Shown in pieces: positions 26,416 through 34,661 of a stretch of 43,376 nt of DNA. The stretch spans positions 1-43,376 of the forward strand of contig JAFIFU010000029.1 of NCBI GenBank assembly GCA_020831885.1. The letters are read 5' to 3'. Below the pieces are notes generated by a model that worked only from the letters and a program-made list of their open reading frames with translations, was not told where the DNA came from and made no database searches. The position numbers and the translations under genes were made by a program. How positions within the stretch are numbered: the first letter of the stretch is position 1; each line of letters begins with the position of its first letter. The stretch comes from Ectothiorhodospiraceae bacterium. GTDB taxonomy: Bacteria > Pseudomonadota > Gammaproteobacteria > Nitrococcales > Aquisalimonadaceae.

Positions 26416-26861
26416 TCCTCTCCCTGACCGGTTTGAAGCCGCTCCAGCGCCTGCCGGATACCAGCAGGGATCTGCACCGGAGCGTTCTTCGACCGATCCA
26501 CGAACACATGAACGAACTGCCCGAAGGCACAGACCTCGTCATCGCCCTCCAGGAAGATGCCCACGCCGTATTGCACCGAGCTGTTACCCAATCTGTCCAC
26601 TTTAAGGCCCGCCTCGATACGATCGGGAAAGGCGATACCCCGACGGTAGGTGCAACTGGAATTGACCACGAAACCCACTATGGATCCTGCATGGATATCC
26701 AGACCGCCGTGCTCAATGAGATAGGCGTTCACCACCGTGTCGAAGTAACTGTAATAGGTGACGTTGTTCACGTGACCGTAAAGGTCGTTGTCCATCCAGC
26801 GGGTGGTGATGGACTGAAAGTGCCGGTACTCACCGCGGGATGGAATCTCCAGCTCACTCAT
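26391..26861 (-). CDS. 4HBT-fold acyl-CoA thioesterase
   Basis: A 156-residue hot-dog fold thioesterase of the 4HBT/YbgC-like group. The catalytic block is RWMDNDLYGHVNNVTYYSYFD (about 22-42), with the Asp after RWMDND in the position of the 4HBT nucleophile/base. The acyl substrate is unknown. The C-terminal end (DGVAPDTP) is encoded by the right arm of a REP-like palindrome, suggesting that the element altered the 3' end. The amidase gene lies 36 bp upstream on the same strand. Confidence 0.88.
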   Translation of the reverse strand: MSELEIPSRGEYRHFQSITTRWMDNDLYGHVNNVTYYSYFDTVVNAYLIEHGGLDIHAGSIVGFVVNSSCTYRRGIAFPDRIEAGLKVDRLGNSSVQYGVGIFLEGDDEVCAFGQFVHVFVDRSKNAPVQIPAGIRQALERLQTGQGEDGVAPDTP

Positions 26862-26897
26862 GCATCCGGTCCTTGCTCAAGTCGGTGCCACAGCATA

Positions 26898-28355
26898 TCA
26901 GCCGTAACCAGGCGGCGCTCTGAATCCCCCCAGCAGCCGCTCCAGCTCCCGGGCAAAGGCCAGCGTGGTCCGATCCTCCAGGTACGGCCCGATGATCTGC
27001 ACGCCGATGGGCAGGCCATCCCGGTTCAGGTCCAGCGGCACCACCGTCACCGGCAGATAGACCACGCCGGCGAGCCCGGCCCAGACCAGGACATCCATGT
27101 ACGGGCACTGGTGGCCATTCACCGTAAGACTGCGGTGATACTGGGGGTTACTGTGATCATGAGGAAACGGCGGAACGTTGACGACCGGGGCCAGCACGAC
27201 GTCGTGCTCCCGGAACAGCTCCGCCCAGGCGGCGGCCATGCGCAGGCGCCGTTCGTGGGTACGCAGCCAGTCCGCATGGCTCTGGGTGACGCCGCGGGCG
27301 AAGCGGGCCTCGTAGCTGTCGGCATCGCCCGGGTCCGCGGCCCGCTCCAGCATCCTGCGATAGACCTTGTCCGGCAACCCCCCGCCCATGGTGGCGGTGA
27401 GCAGGCTGTAATAGATGGCATGGGACTCCGCCAGCGTCACCCCCGGCGGCCGCGCCTCCGGCTCCACAGCAACCCCTTCATCACGCAACCGGTCCACCAG
27501 GCCCTGCAGCAGCGCCACGGTTTCCGCGTCCACCGGACAGGCCGGATCATCCAGCCAGGCCGCGACCCGGAACTCCGTCAGCTTCCGGTGGCGCGCCGGC
27601 GGAAGTTGCAACCTCCACGCCTTGCTCTCCTCCGGCGCCGGCCCCACCAGCACATCCAGCGCGAGCTCCAGGTCGTCCACCGTGCGGGCCATGGGGCCGG
27701 CCACGGAGATGTCGCTGTCCGTCAGGCAACCGGGCGGACCCGGCACATGCCCGCGTTTCGGGATGATGCCGTAGCTGCTCTTGTGACCGAACACACCGCA
27801 GAATGACGCCGGGGTGCGAATCGAGCCGCCAATGTCACTGCCCAGCTCCAGCGGCGTCATGCCCGTGGCCAGCGCCACCGCCGCTCCTCCGGAGGAGCCA
27901 CCGCAGGTACGCTCCGGATTCCATGGATTGTTGGTCTGACCGTAGATGCTGTTGTACGACTGCAGATCACCGGCGAACAGCGGCACATTGGTCTTGCCCC
28001 AGATCACGGCGCCGGCATCCAGCAGGCGCTGAACGGCCGTCGCGTTCCTGGGGGACACATGGTCCTGGTAGGCCGGTGCCCCCGCGGTGGTGGGCAGCCC
28101 GGCGTACTCCCAGGTCTCCTTGATGGTCATGGGCACGCCATGCAGCGGCCCCCAGGATTCGCCACGGGCGGTGGCTGCATCCGCCTGCCGGGCACGTTCC
28201 CGCGCCCGCTCCAGATCAGTGACGACGATGGCATTGAGCGGACCGTCGTGACGGTCTCTGCGCTGCACGCAATGCTCCAGCAGATCGCTGGCACTGAGCT
28301 CCCTTGAGCGAACCCGGCGCGCCAGTTCGGTGGCCGGTAGATAATGCAGCTCCAT
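26898..28355 (-). CDS. Amidase-signature family amidase
   Basis: A 485-residue serine amidase. The Ser-cisSer-Lys triad is visible: Lys79 in MTIKETW, cis-Ser154 in CGGSSGGAA, nucleophile Ser178 in GSDIGGSIRTPASFCG. The conserved GPMART and FGHKSSYG segments follow. It hydrolyses an unspecified carboxamide; absence of GatB/GatC partners and the general sequence argue against GatA. ATG 28355. The NUDIX gene is 18 bp upstream on the same strand, and the thioesterase is 36 bp downstream, so the three may be co-transcribed. Confidence 0.9.
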   Translation of the reverse strand: MELHYLPATELARRVRSRELSASDLLEHCVQRRDRHDGPLNAIVVTDLERARERARQADAATARGESWGPLHGVPMTIKETWEYAGLPTTAGAPAYQDHVSPRNATAVQRLLDAGAVIWGKTNVPLFAGDLQSYNSIYGQTNNPWNPERTCGGSSGGAAVALATGMTPLELGSDIGGSIRTPASFCGVFGHKSSYGIIPKRGHVPGPPGCLTDSDISVAGPMARTVDDLELALDVLVGPAPEESKAWRLQLPPARHRKLTEFRVAAWLDDPACPVDAETVALLQGLVDRLRDEGVAVEPEARPPGVTLAESHAIYYSLLTATMGGGLPDKVYRRMLERAADPGDADSYEARFARGVTQSHADWLRTHERRLRMAAAWAELFREHDVVLAPVVNVPPFPHDHSNPQYHRSLTVNGHQCPYMDVLVWAGLAGVVYLPVTVVPLDLNRDGLPIGVQIIGPYLEDRTTLAFARELERLLGGFRAPPGYG

Positions 28356-28373
28356 GGCTCCTCCCGTTCAGCT

Positions 28374-28850
28374 TCACCCCAGCCGGCAATCCAGCCAGTC
28401 ACGCACCGCCGGCCCGGTGCCGCGGGGCCAGGTGCGCACCTTGTCATGGTCGAACAGCCGGTAGTCGGCCAGTTCCTCGTTCAGACGCACCGTTCCCCAG
28501 GCCTCCACGTGGTACACGCAGATGATCTGATTCAGTTCCGGGAACGGATAATGACCCACGAACTCCACGATGCGGGAGTCCAGGTCCAGTTCTTCCTTCA
28601 CTTCCCGGAGCACGCCGATTTCCGGCGTCTCGTCCCGCTCCAGGAAACCCGTGATCAACGCGTACCACTTCTCCGGCCAGTTGGCATTGCGTGCCAGCAG
28701 CACTTTCCCCTCGTACTCCACGATCGCGGCCACCACCGGAGTCGGATTACCCCAATGTATGAAGCCGCACTGGTCCGCGCAGCGCAGGCGCCGGTAGCCG
28801 CCCAGTTCCACTTCCTCGAGTTCAGCCCGACACTCAGGACAGAATTTCAT
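28374..28850 (-). CDS. Zinc-ribbon NUDIX hydrolase
   Basis: A 158-residue hydrolase. The N-terminus has a zinc ribbon (CPEC at 4-7 and CADQC at 24-28). The NUDIX box spans 68-90: G68, E74, then REVKEELDL. In the consensus EExGU the Gly is replaced by Asp, a mild departure; the metal-binding glutamates are intact. The zinc ribbon suggests an NudC-like or related pyrophosphohydrolase, but the substrate cannot be assigned. It is divergent from the GST gene, with a 15-bp palindrome in the gap. Confidence 0.88.
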   Translation of the reverse strand: MKFCPECRAELEEVELGGYRRLRCADQCGFIHWGNPTPVVAAIVEYEGKVLLARNANWPEKWYALITGFLERDETPEIGVLREVKEELDLDSRIVEFVGHYPFPELNQIICVYHVEAWGTVRLNEELADYRLFDHDKVRTWPRGTGPAVRDWLDCRLG

Positions 28851-28888
28851 CCACGCCTCCTCCGGACCATGCAGGCCCGCATGCAGAA

Positions 28889-28903
28889 CGAAACGTCGTT
28901 TCG
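28889..28903. promoter_or_regulatory. 15-bp palindrome in the NUDIX/GST gap
   Basis: CGAAACG-T-CGTTTCG, perfect 7-bp arms, lying 38 bp upstream of the NUDIX ATG and 66 bp upstream of the GST ATG. Overlapping it, TTCGCA-N17-TAATGT could serve as a GST promoter. It is a candidate operator for a TetR/MarR-type dimer; the protein is not encoded nearby. Confidence 0.45.
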
Positions 28904-28969
28904 CATACTGGCCTGTCAGTGCTAATGTGGCAACTCGTTTTACATGTCAACACTTCGGAGGGGATACGC

Positions 28970-29623
28970 ATGCTGAAGCTGTACGGCTTCCCGGTCAGCA
29001 ATTACTACAATGTGATCAAGGCCGCCCTGCTGGAAAAGGGCCTGGAGTTCGAGGAAGTCACGGTCTACCCCTCCTCCGAGGAAAGCCTGCTGAGCCGCAG
29101 CCCCATGGGCAAGGTACCCTGCATGGAGACCCCGGAGGGCAGTTTCAGCGAATCCCAGGTGATCCTGGATTATCTGGAGGAGGCGCATCCGGACTCGCCG
29201 TTGATGCCTGCGTCCCCGTTCCAGCGCGCCAAGGCCCGGGAGATCAACCGCGTGCTGGAACTGTACCTGGAACTGCAGGCACGCCGGCTGTACCCGGAGG
29301 CCTTCTTCGGCGGCAAGGTCAGCGACGAAACCAAGGCCGAGGTGAAGGTGGCCCTGGAGAAGGCGGCTGGCGCACTGTCCCGGCTGACCACGTTTGACCC
29401 CTGGATCGTCGGTAACAGTTTCACCTCGTCGGACCTCGTCGCCGCCATTCATCTGCCGTTGGCCCGGGATGCCGGCCGCAAGCTGCTGGACATGGACCTG
29501 TTCGAGCGCCTTCCGGGAGTGAAGGCGTATCTGGCACGGGTGCGGGAGCGGCCGTCCATGCAGAAGGTCATGGCGGATTACAAGACGGGCGTGGAAACCT
29601 TTCTGAAATCCAAGCAGGGCTGA
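28970..29623 (+). CDS. Glutathione S-transferase family protein
   Basis: A 217-residue cytosolic GST. The thioredoxin-like N-domain (1-77) holds the GSH-binding segments KVPCME (cis-Pro loop) and SESQVILDYLEE. The SNYYNVIKAAL segment provides the usual active-site position. The all-helical C-domain has SFTSSDLVAAIHLPLA, the N-capping Asp region. The ATG has GGAGGGGATACGC ahead. Substrate unknown. A PaaI-type thioesterase gene follows by 8 bp, so the two probably form an operon. Confidence 0.9.
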   Translation: MLKLYGFPVSNYYNVIKAALLEKGLEFEEVTVYPSSEESLLSRSPMGKVPCMETPEGSFSESQVILDYLEEAHPDSPLMPASPFQRAKAREINRVLELYLELQARRLYPEAFFGGKVSDETKAEVKVALEKAAGALSRLTTFDPWIVGNSFTSSDLVAAIHLPLARDAGRKLLDMDLFERLPGVKAYLARVRERPSMQKVMADYKTGVETFLKSKQG

Positions 29624-29631
29624 GTATCACC

Positions 29632-30186
29632 ATGGCAACGAACGAACAGCTCAGTGCCGATGACGTGCGCGCCCAGTGGGAAGCCGAAGCCGAGGCAATC
29701 CGCCGGGCACGCGTGAACAAGGCCGGAACCAACCCCATTGACGCTATCGCCTCACGGTCCGGTCTGGAGTTCCTCCAGGCTGTGTTCTCCGGTGAATTAC
29801 CCCACCCGCCCATCGGCGAGACGCTGAACTTCTTGCCCATCCGTGCGGAGTACGGACGGGTGGTGTTCCAGGGAACGCCGATGGCAGCGCATTACAATCC
29901 CATCGGCTCTGTCCACGGCGGCTGGGCGGCCACGCTGCTGGATTCCTGTGTGGGCTGCGCGGTGCAGTCGGTGCTGCCGAAAGGCAAGGGTTACACGACG
30001 CTGGAACTCAAGGTGAACTTTGTCCGCGGGCTGTCACCGGAGACCGGGCCGGTACGGGCCGAGGGTACGGTGGTGCACGCCGGATCCCGCACGGCAACGG
30101 CAGAGGGGCGGCTGGTGGACGCGGCTGGCAAGCTGTATGCGCACGCGACCACCACCTGCCTGATCATGGAGCTTCCCCGGGGCTAG
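29632..30186 (+). CDS. PaaI/ThiE-type hot-dog thioesterase
   Basis: A 184-residue hot-dog fold thioesterase of the PaaI family (COG2050). The N-terminal helix (about 1-45) is longer than in short PaaI proteins. The family block GSVHGGWAATLLDSCVGCAVQS carries the catalytic HGG and Asp region, followed by TLELKVNFVRGL. It likely hydrolyses acyl-CoA; substrate unknown. The ATG at 29632 overlaps nothing and follows the GST by 8 bp. It converges with queD with a 57-bp gap in which no terminator hairpin is obvious. Confidence 0.85.
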   Translation: MATNEQLSADDVRAQWEAEAEAIRRARVNKAGTNPIDAIASRSGLEFLQAVFSGELPHPPIGETLNFLPIRAEYGRVVFQGTPMAAHYNPIGSVHGGWAATLLDSCVGCAVQSVLPKGKGYTTLELKVNFVRGLSPETGPVRAEGTVVHAGSRTATAEGRLVDAAGKLYAHATTTCLIMELPRG

Positions 30187-30243
30187 TGCCCTGTCCCGTA
30201 AATGGCTTACCCTTCAGCGCGGCTGTGCGGCGTCATCCCGGCC

Positions 30244-30777
30244 TCACCGTTCGGCGGCGGGCTCGAACTCCGCCCGGCAGTTGGGGGTTTCCCAGACGGT
30301 GACGCGGACCAGCCGTGCGCGCCCGTGACTGCGGTCGCGCACCCCCGGCGCCAGGCGGGCAAACCAGTGCTCAGCCAGCACCTCCGCCGTGGGTGGCTCC
30401 GGCAGCAGATACAAACGCGTGCCCAAGGCGTTGTCGCAGGTCTCGCAGTAGCCCTGTTCCGCCACCACATCGCGCAGCGACTGCTGCCATTGCTCCCCGG
30501 CCCGTTCCGGTGCAAGTCGATCCAGAACCTGGTGGTCCTCCACCCAGAGCATCATGCCGTGATCACAGGGGCGGTCGATCTCGGCGATCATGAGTTCCTT
30601 CAGGAATGAGAAATCCAGCACCATGCCGCGCTGCACGCCGGCGTCCACCAGGGTGACGGATTCCGCCAGCGCTTCCACCACATAGCGGTGTCCGTGCAGG
30701 TGCCGGCAGCGGGAGCCGTGCTCCGGAATCCGGTGGGCGGCGTCGATTTCGATGCGGCGCGAGATACGGTGCGTCAT
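30244..30777 (-). CDS. queD: 6-carboxy-5,6,7,8-tetrahydropterin synthase (QueD)
   Basis: A 177-residue enzyme converting 7,8-dihydroneopterin triphosphate to 6-carboxytetrahydropterin in queuosine synthesis. The zinc ligands are His15 in AAHRIPEHG and the two His of HLHGH (28, 30); Cys24 is the catalytic cysteine; DHG and the C-terminal VWETPNC complete the site. The E. coli enzyme has 121 residues. Here about 40 extra residues, containing CETC, separate DHGMMLW from the EVLAEHWF helix. It is last in the queC-queE-queD operon, with an ATGA overlap to queE. Confidence 0.92.
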   Translation of the reverse strand: MTHRISRRIEIDAAHRIPEHGSRCRHLHGHRYVVEALAESVTLVDAGVQRGMVLDFSFLKELMIAEIDRPCDHGMMLWVEDHQVLDRLAPERAGEQWQQSLRDVVAEQGYCETCDNALGTRLYLLPEPPTAEVLAEHWFARLAPGVRDRSHGRARLVRVTVWETPNCRAEFEPAAER

Positions 30778-31403
30778 TCAATTCCCAGGTATTTGTGAGT
30801 CTGCAGGCTGAGCCGCCATTTCGGGTGACTCAGACAGTACGCCAGTGCGGCATCCGTGTTGGCGGCCTGATCGGGGCCGTCCATGGGCTGGAGCAGAAAA
30901 TGGTCGAAGGCCAGGGCTTCCAAAGCCTCCGGATCCAGCCCGGGTTGTGGAAAAACCAGTTTCAGTTCGTTGCCGCTCCTGGCCCGCAGCGGGTTGCCGG
31001 CCTTGGGGCTGACGCAAACCCAGTCGATGCCTTCGGGAACGGGCAGTGTACCGTTGGTTTCCACCGCCACTTCGAAGCCCCGTTGGTGCAGCGCCTGCAA
31101 CAGGGCTCGATCCAGTTGCAGCAGAGGCTCACCCCCGGTGCAGACGACATAGGGCTTGCCGCCGCCGGGCCAACGAGCGGCAATGGCATCCGCCAGGGCG
31201 GCCGCATTGGGGTAGCGTCCACCCCCCGGTCCGTCGGTACCCACGAAATCGGTATCGCAGAAGCTGCACTGGGCGTCGGCCCGGTCGCGCTCCAGGCCGG
31301 ACCAAAGATTGCAGCCGGCAAACCGGCAGAATACCGCCGGCCGACCCGCCTGCATGCCTTCCCCCTGCAGGGTATAGAACACGTGCTTGACCGCGTAACT
31401 CAT
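30774..31403 (-). CDS. queE: 7-carboxy-7-deazaguanine synthase (QueE)
   Basis: A 209-residue radical-SAM enzyme that contracts 6-carboxytetrahydropterin to 7-carboxy-7-deazaguanine. The Fe4S4 cysteines are Cys31, Cys46 and Cys49: CNLW, 10 spacer residues, then QCSFCDTDF. This is the long-spacer variant known in QueE. The N-terminal substrate block [19 protein letters not shown] and the SAM-binding VCTGGEPLL are clear. The start overlaps the queC stop (ATGA) and its stop overlaps queD, indicating tight coupling. Confidence 0.94.
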   Translation of the reverse strand: MSYAVKHVFYTLQGEGMQAGRPAVFCRFAGCNLWSGLERDRADAQCSFCDTDFVGTDGPGGGRYPNAAALADAIAARWPGGGKPYVVCTGGEPLLQLDRALLQALHQRGFEVAVETNGTLPVPEGIDWVCVSPKAGNPLRARSGNELKLVFPQPGLDPEALEALAFDHFLLQPMDGPDQAANTDAALAYCLSHPKWRLSLQTHKYLGIE

Positions 31404-32104
31404 TGATCTGACCGATAGCGACGCCACCCATCCGCCCGCAGCACGCAGGCGGGGCAGTGCCCGCAGCCGTAACCCCAGTCGTGGCGCTGACCCCGCTCCC
31501 CCAGATAGCAGGTGTGGCTGTGTTCCACGATGAGCTGAATCATCGCATCTCCGCCGAGCCTGTCCGCCAGGGCCCAGGTCTCCGCCTTGTCCAGCCACAT
31601 GAGCGGCGTATGCAGCACGAAGCGCTCATCCATACCCAGATTCAGGGCCACCTGCATGGCCTTGACTGTGTCGTCCCGGCAGTCCGGATAGCCGGAGTAG
31701 TCCGTCTCGCAAACGCCCGCAATGAGGTGCCGTATGCCCCGCCGCCAGCCCAACGCGGCCGCGTAGGTGAAAAACAGCAGATTGCGACCGGGCACGAAGG
31801 TGTTGGGGAGCCCCTTGTCCCCCAGGTGGATGGCCACATCGCGGGTCATCGCGGTCTCGCTCAGGCAACCGAGACCGCTCAGATCGATCACGTGGTCATC
31901 GCCCAACCGCGCCGACCAGCCGGGGAACCCCGCTATGAGTTCCTCCCGGAGATGCTGTCGGCACTGCATCTCCACGGCGTGGCGCTGGCCGTACTGGAAG
32001 CCCACGGTCTCCACCCGGCGGTAGCGTTCCAGCGCCCAGGCCAGGCAGGTGGCCGAATCCTGCCCGCCGGAGAACAGCACCAGCGCCGCCTTGCCGTCCT
32101 GCAT
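31400..32104 (-). CDS. queC: 7-cyano-7-deazaguanine synthase (QueC)
   Basis: A 234-residue ATP-dependent synthase that makes preQ0 from 7-carboxy-7-deazaguanine and ammonia. The PP-loop is [18 protein letters not shown] (about 8-25), PGRNLLFF the family block, and the C-terminal zinc motif has HTCYLGE and CGHCPAC. ATG 32104 with GCAGGTGATC ahead. It is first in the que operon, and all three products act in order. queF, tgt and queA are not in the window. A dispersed palindromic element lies upstream. Confidence 0.95.
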   Translation of the reverse strand: MQDGKAALVLFSGGQDSATCLAWALERYRRVETVGFQYGQRHAVEMQCRQHLREELIAGFPGWSARLGDDHVIDLSGLGCLSETAMTRDVAIHLGDKGLPNTFVPGRNLLFFTYAAALGWRRGIRHLIAGVCETDYSGYPDCRDDTVKAMQVALNLGMDERFVLHTPLMWLDKAETWALADRLGGDAMIQLIVEHSHTCYLGERGQRHDWGYGCGHCPACVLRADGWRRYRSDQ

Positions 32105-32138
32105 CCGATCACCTGCAACATGGTCCAGGGAATCGTGT

Positions 32139-32167
32139 ATTGTCCTCACCCCTGCCCCGGCGAACAA
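32139..32167 (-). promoter_or_regulatory. Candidate sigma-70 promoter of the que operon
   Basis: On the minus strand, TTGTTC (32167-32162) and GACAAT (32144-32139) are separated by 17 nt; predicted start near 32132, leader about 28 nt. No preQ1 riboswitch-like hairpin plus A-rich tail is seen in this short leader. Confidence 0.4.
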
Positions 32168-32207
32168 GCACTCTGTCTGTCCAGTGTACCGTGTCGCGCT
32201 TGGGGAC

Positions 32208-32329
32208 GCGCTGATCGATTCCCCGGGTGTTCCGCGGAGCCATTCGAGTGCGCTGACAAGTCGGCGTTCCCGGGCAATGGCCAGGATCGTTGTCAAGAAC
32301 GCCAACACAGCTCAGCGTGCTCGAATGGC
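32208..32329 (+). repeat. ERIC-like imperfect palindromic element, copy B
   Basis: The 91-bp core (32239-32329) is bounded by perfect 10-bp inverted ends GCCATTCGAG/CTCGAATGGC and shares GGCGTTC/GAACGCC, CGCTGA/TCAGCG and a central TGGCCA with copy A at 21493-21583, in the opposite orientation. Changes at arm positions 4/88 (C-G to A-T) and 40/45 (C-G to T-A) preserve pairing. It fills most of the 327-bp gap between the divergent queC and bactofilin genes; the rest of that gap holds only candidate promoters. Confidence 0.8.
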
Positions 32330-32393
32330 CTGCCCTCCCGGACGGTCAGGCTGTCGTCTGGCGGCAACAGATTCCATTACTCGGGAACATTCC

Positions 32394-32399
32394 TATAAC
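32394..32399 (+). promoter_or_regulatory. Candidate -10 for the bactofilin gene
   Basis: TATAAC lies 33 nt upstream of ATG 32432, with TTCCAT 16 nt further upstream as a weak -35. It starts 65 bp after the end of the palindromic element. Confidence 0.35.
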
Positions 32400-32431
32400 G
32401 TGGACGTACACCACGCACAGGAGTAGCGACC

Positions 32432-33016
32432 ATGGCAATGTTCGATATCGGGAAACGGGGTAGCCAGCCGCGTGAAGTGCCAGAGGAGCCAATGGACGGG
32501 CTGGACAAGGTCTTCGACGATAAAAGTGGGGGCGCGACGGAACGCCCGGCTTCGGAGCAGTCATCGGTCCGTCGGCGCGAGGCGGCCATCGTCGGCCCCT
32601 CCATCCACATTGAAGGCACCCTTCGGGGCGAAGAGGACCTGGTCATCGAAGGCCATGTCACCGGGGCCGTTCATCTGCAGGGAAACAGTCTCACAATCGG
32701 TGGCCAGGGCCGCGTGGAAGCGGATCTGCATGCCCGCACCATCCACGTGGACGGCATCGTGAACGGCGATCTGTACGGCTCGGAACTGGTGGCCATCCGC
32801 AAGACCGCTCAGGTACAGGGCAACATCACCGCCCCCCGGGTCAGTCTGGAGGATGGCGCGCACTTCCGGGGCGCCATCGACATGGATAGCCGCAAGGAGC
32901 CCGCGAGCCGGCCGTCCACGGAGCCGGCCAAGGCGCCACCGAGGCCCGCCGCCGGGGATGCTGACAAGGGGAAACCGGCATCCGGTGATGGCGGATCCGG
33001 TAAAACCGGCGCATAG
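32432..33016 (+). CDS. Bactofilin family polymer-forming cytoskeletal protein
   Basis: A 194-residue protein. A polar N-terminal tail (about 1-50) is followed by the right-handed beta-helical bactofilin core (about 52-150), recognised by SIHIEGTLRGEEDLVIEGHVTGAV, repeated G-x-V/I turns and VQGNITAPRVSLEDGAHFRGAIDMD. A Pro/Lys/Gly-rich disordered C-terminal tail ends it. Bactofilins polymerise without nucleotide and scaffold cell shape or envelope processes. A methyltransferase-like gene follows by 3 bp and is probably co-translated. Confidence 0.92.
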   Translation: MAMFDIGKRGSQPREVPEEPMDGLDKVFDDKSGGATERPASEQSSVRRREAAIVGPSIHIEGTLRGEEDLVIEGHVTGAVHLQGNSLTIGGQGRVEADLHARTIHVDGIVNGDLYGSELVAIRKTAQVQGNITAPRVSLEDGAHFRGAIDMDSRKEPASRPSTEPAKAPPRPAAGDADKGKPASGDGGSGKTGA

Positions 33017-33019
33017 CCC

Positions 33020-33682
33020 ATGACCGGCCGCCCGGATGCTGCCCTGTCCGGCAACGGCACCCAGGGGGTCGGTCCGGTTACCGACACGTTCCGCGGCCCC
33101 CTGCTGGAGGCCGTTCTCGGGCGGCTCAGACCCAAGGACCGCTGGCTGGTACTGGACCTGGGTCAGGCCAGTGCCGGCACCCTGGCCTTTTTCAGTCAGG
33201 CCCGCTGCTGGCTCGGCGTCGCCGACCTGGGCATGGAGCTTGATGCACTGCCCACGGCTCCGGCCGCGTTGCAGTCCCGTTTCGAGGCACTCCTGCCACG
33301 TCCCCGCACCGGTGAGCCGGTGGACCTGGTGCTGGGATGGGAGTTGTGCAATTACCTGCCGGCAACCGCCATGACCGCACTGGTTGACACCCTTCGGCCC
33401 TACGTACGTCCCGGCGCATTGTTCCACCAACTGCTGGGCTATGCGGCCGGCAGCGTGCCACGCGTGCCGTCACGATTCGTCCTTCAGAGCAACGCCAGCC
33501 TGAAACGTGTCAGCGCCCCGGAGAAGCGGCCGGGAAGTCCGCCCACCCTGCAGGAACTGGAATCGCGGATGGGGGAGTGCAGACTGCGTCATTCCGTGCT
33601 GCTGCGCAACGGCCTGCAGGAATGCCTTTCCCAGTGGCCCGGCGGGGACACCGCCACCGCCGGCAAGCCATTGCCTCCGTAG
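33020..33682 (+). CDS. Methyltransferase-like protein of unknown function
   Basis: A 220-residue protein. Around residues 43-55 it has WLVLDLGQASAGTL, resembling SAM-binding motif I, and a later hydrophobic strand with LVLGWELCNYLP, in the position of motif IV. The glycine-rich loop is degenerate (only one Gly doublet-like turn), so AdoMet binding is doubtful. No membrane segment. It starts 3 bp after the bactofilin stop, suggesting a functional link to it. I do not recognise a specific family. Confidence 0.65.
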   Translation: MTGRPDAALSGNGTQGVGPVTDTFRGPLLEAVLGRLRPKDRWLVLDLGQASAGTLAFFSQARCWLGVADLGMELDALPTAPAALQSRFEALLPRPRTGEPVDLVLGWELCNYLPATAMTALVDTLRPYVRPGALFHQLLGYAAGSVPRVPSRFVLQSNASLKRVSAPEKRPGSPPTLQELESRMGECRLRHSVLLRNGLQECLSQWPGGDTATAGKPLPP

Positions 33683-33761
33683 GGAAGCGCTGAAGCGTTC
33701 ACGTCGCCGCGTAAGGTCGGATTGTTCGTCGCGCGACGCCAGGGGTGGCGCGGAGCGCTGG

Positions 33762-34628
33762 TCAGGCCGCCATGGCAGTGCGCAGTTTTTTCAGTGCATT
33801 CTTCTCCAACTGGCGCACCCGCTCCGCTGACACACTGTACTGTTCGGCCAGCTCCTGTAGCGTGGTCTTGTCCTCCGCCAGCCAACGCCGGCAAACGATG
33901 TCCCGGCTACGCTCGTCCAGTTGTGCCAGGGCATACTGCAGCGAACGGCTCTGATGCTCCTCCCAGTCCGCTTCCTCCACTTCGGACGCCGGATCCAGCC
34001 GCCCCGCCTCCAGGTAGGCCGACGGGGACCGGACGACGCTGTCGTCCGGATCGGCATCCGGCTGTGGATCGAAGGCCACGTCGTGTCCGCTCAGACGGGA
34101 TTCCATTTCCAGGACCTGCTCCGGCTTCACGCCCAGGTCCCTGGCCACCGTGTCCACCTCATCCCGGGATAGCCAGCCCAGGCGCCGCTTGGAGCTGCGC
34201 AGATTGAAAAACAACTTGCGCTGGGCCTTGGTGGTGGCCACCTTGACGATGCGCCAATTGCGCAGGATGTATTCGTGGATTTCGGCGCGAATCCAGTGGA
34301 CAGCGAACGAAACCAGACGCACCTTCACGTCCGGATCGAAGCGCTTCACCGCCTTCATCAAGCCGACGTTGCCCTCCTGGATCAGATCCGCAAGCGGCAG
34401 ACCGTACCCGGAGTAGCCACGGGCCACGTGCACGACGAAACGCAGATGGGACAATACCATCCGTCGTGCCGCCTCCAGATCCTGGTGATCCCGGTAGGCC
34501 AGGGCCAGTTCGCGCTCTTCCTCGGCACTGAGCATGGGAATCTGGTTGACGGCCTGGATATAGGCCTCTTCGCTCCCGACCTTCAGTGGAAGCCGATTCA
34601 TGTCCACCCGTGCCAAAGCGGTACTCAT
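33762..34628 (-). CDS. rpoH: RNA polymerase heat-shock sigma factor RpoH (sigma-32)
   Basis: A 288-residue alternative sigma factor that directs transcription of heat-shock genes. Regions 2 ([37 protein letters not shown]) and 4 ([28 protein letters not shown]) are clear. The RpoH-specific box QRKLFFNLR is at 136-144, which separates it from RpoD and RpoS. ATG 34628 has AGGGGGGAC ahead. A consensus CIRCE operator overlaps its probable promoter. Downstream is a converging methyltransferase-like gene; upstream lies the ftsYEX operon on the same strand. Confidence 0.96.
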   Translation of the reverse strand: MSTALARVDMNRLPLKVGSEEAYIQAVNQIPMLSAEEERELALAYRDHQDLEAARRMVLSHLRFVVHVARGYSGYGLPLADLIQEGNVGLMKAVKRFDPDVKVRLVSFAVHWIRAEIHEYILRNWRIVKVATTKAQRKLFFNLRSSKRRLGWLSRDEVDTVARDLGVKPEQVLEMESRLSGHDVAFDPQPDADPDDSVVRSPSAYLEAGRLDPASEVEEADWEEHQSRSLQYALAQLDERSRDIVCRRWLAEDKTTLQELAEQYSVSAERVRQLEKNALKKLRTAMAA

Positions 34629-34661
34629 CTGTCAGTCCCCCCTTGAGGATTACTGGTTTCA

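Noticed and set aside
32105-32138. preQ1 riboswitch ahead of queC
   Set aside because: The predicted leader is about 28 nt, with no hairpin plus A-rich pseudoknot tail.
33727-33738. 12-bp perfect palindrome CGTCGCGCGACG between the methyltransferase-like gene and rpoH
   Set aside because: It is CG-rich, short and self-complementary with no loop; such sites are expected in DNA of this composition and it lies between two converging genes.
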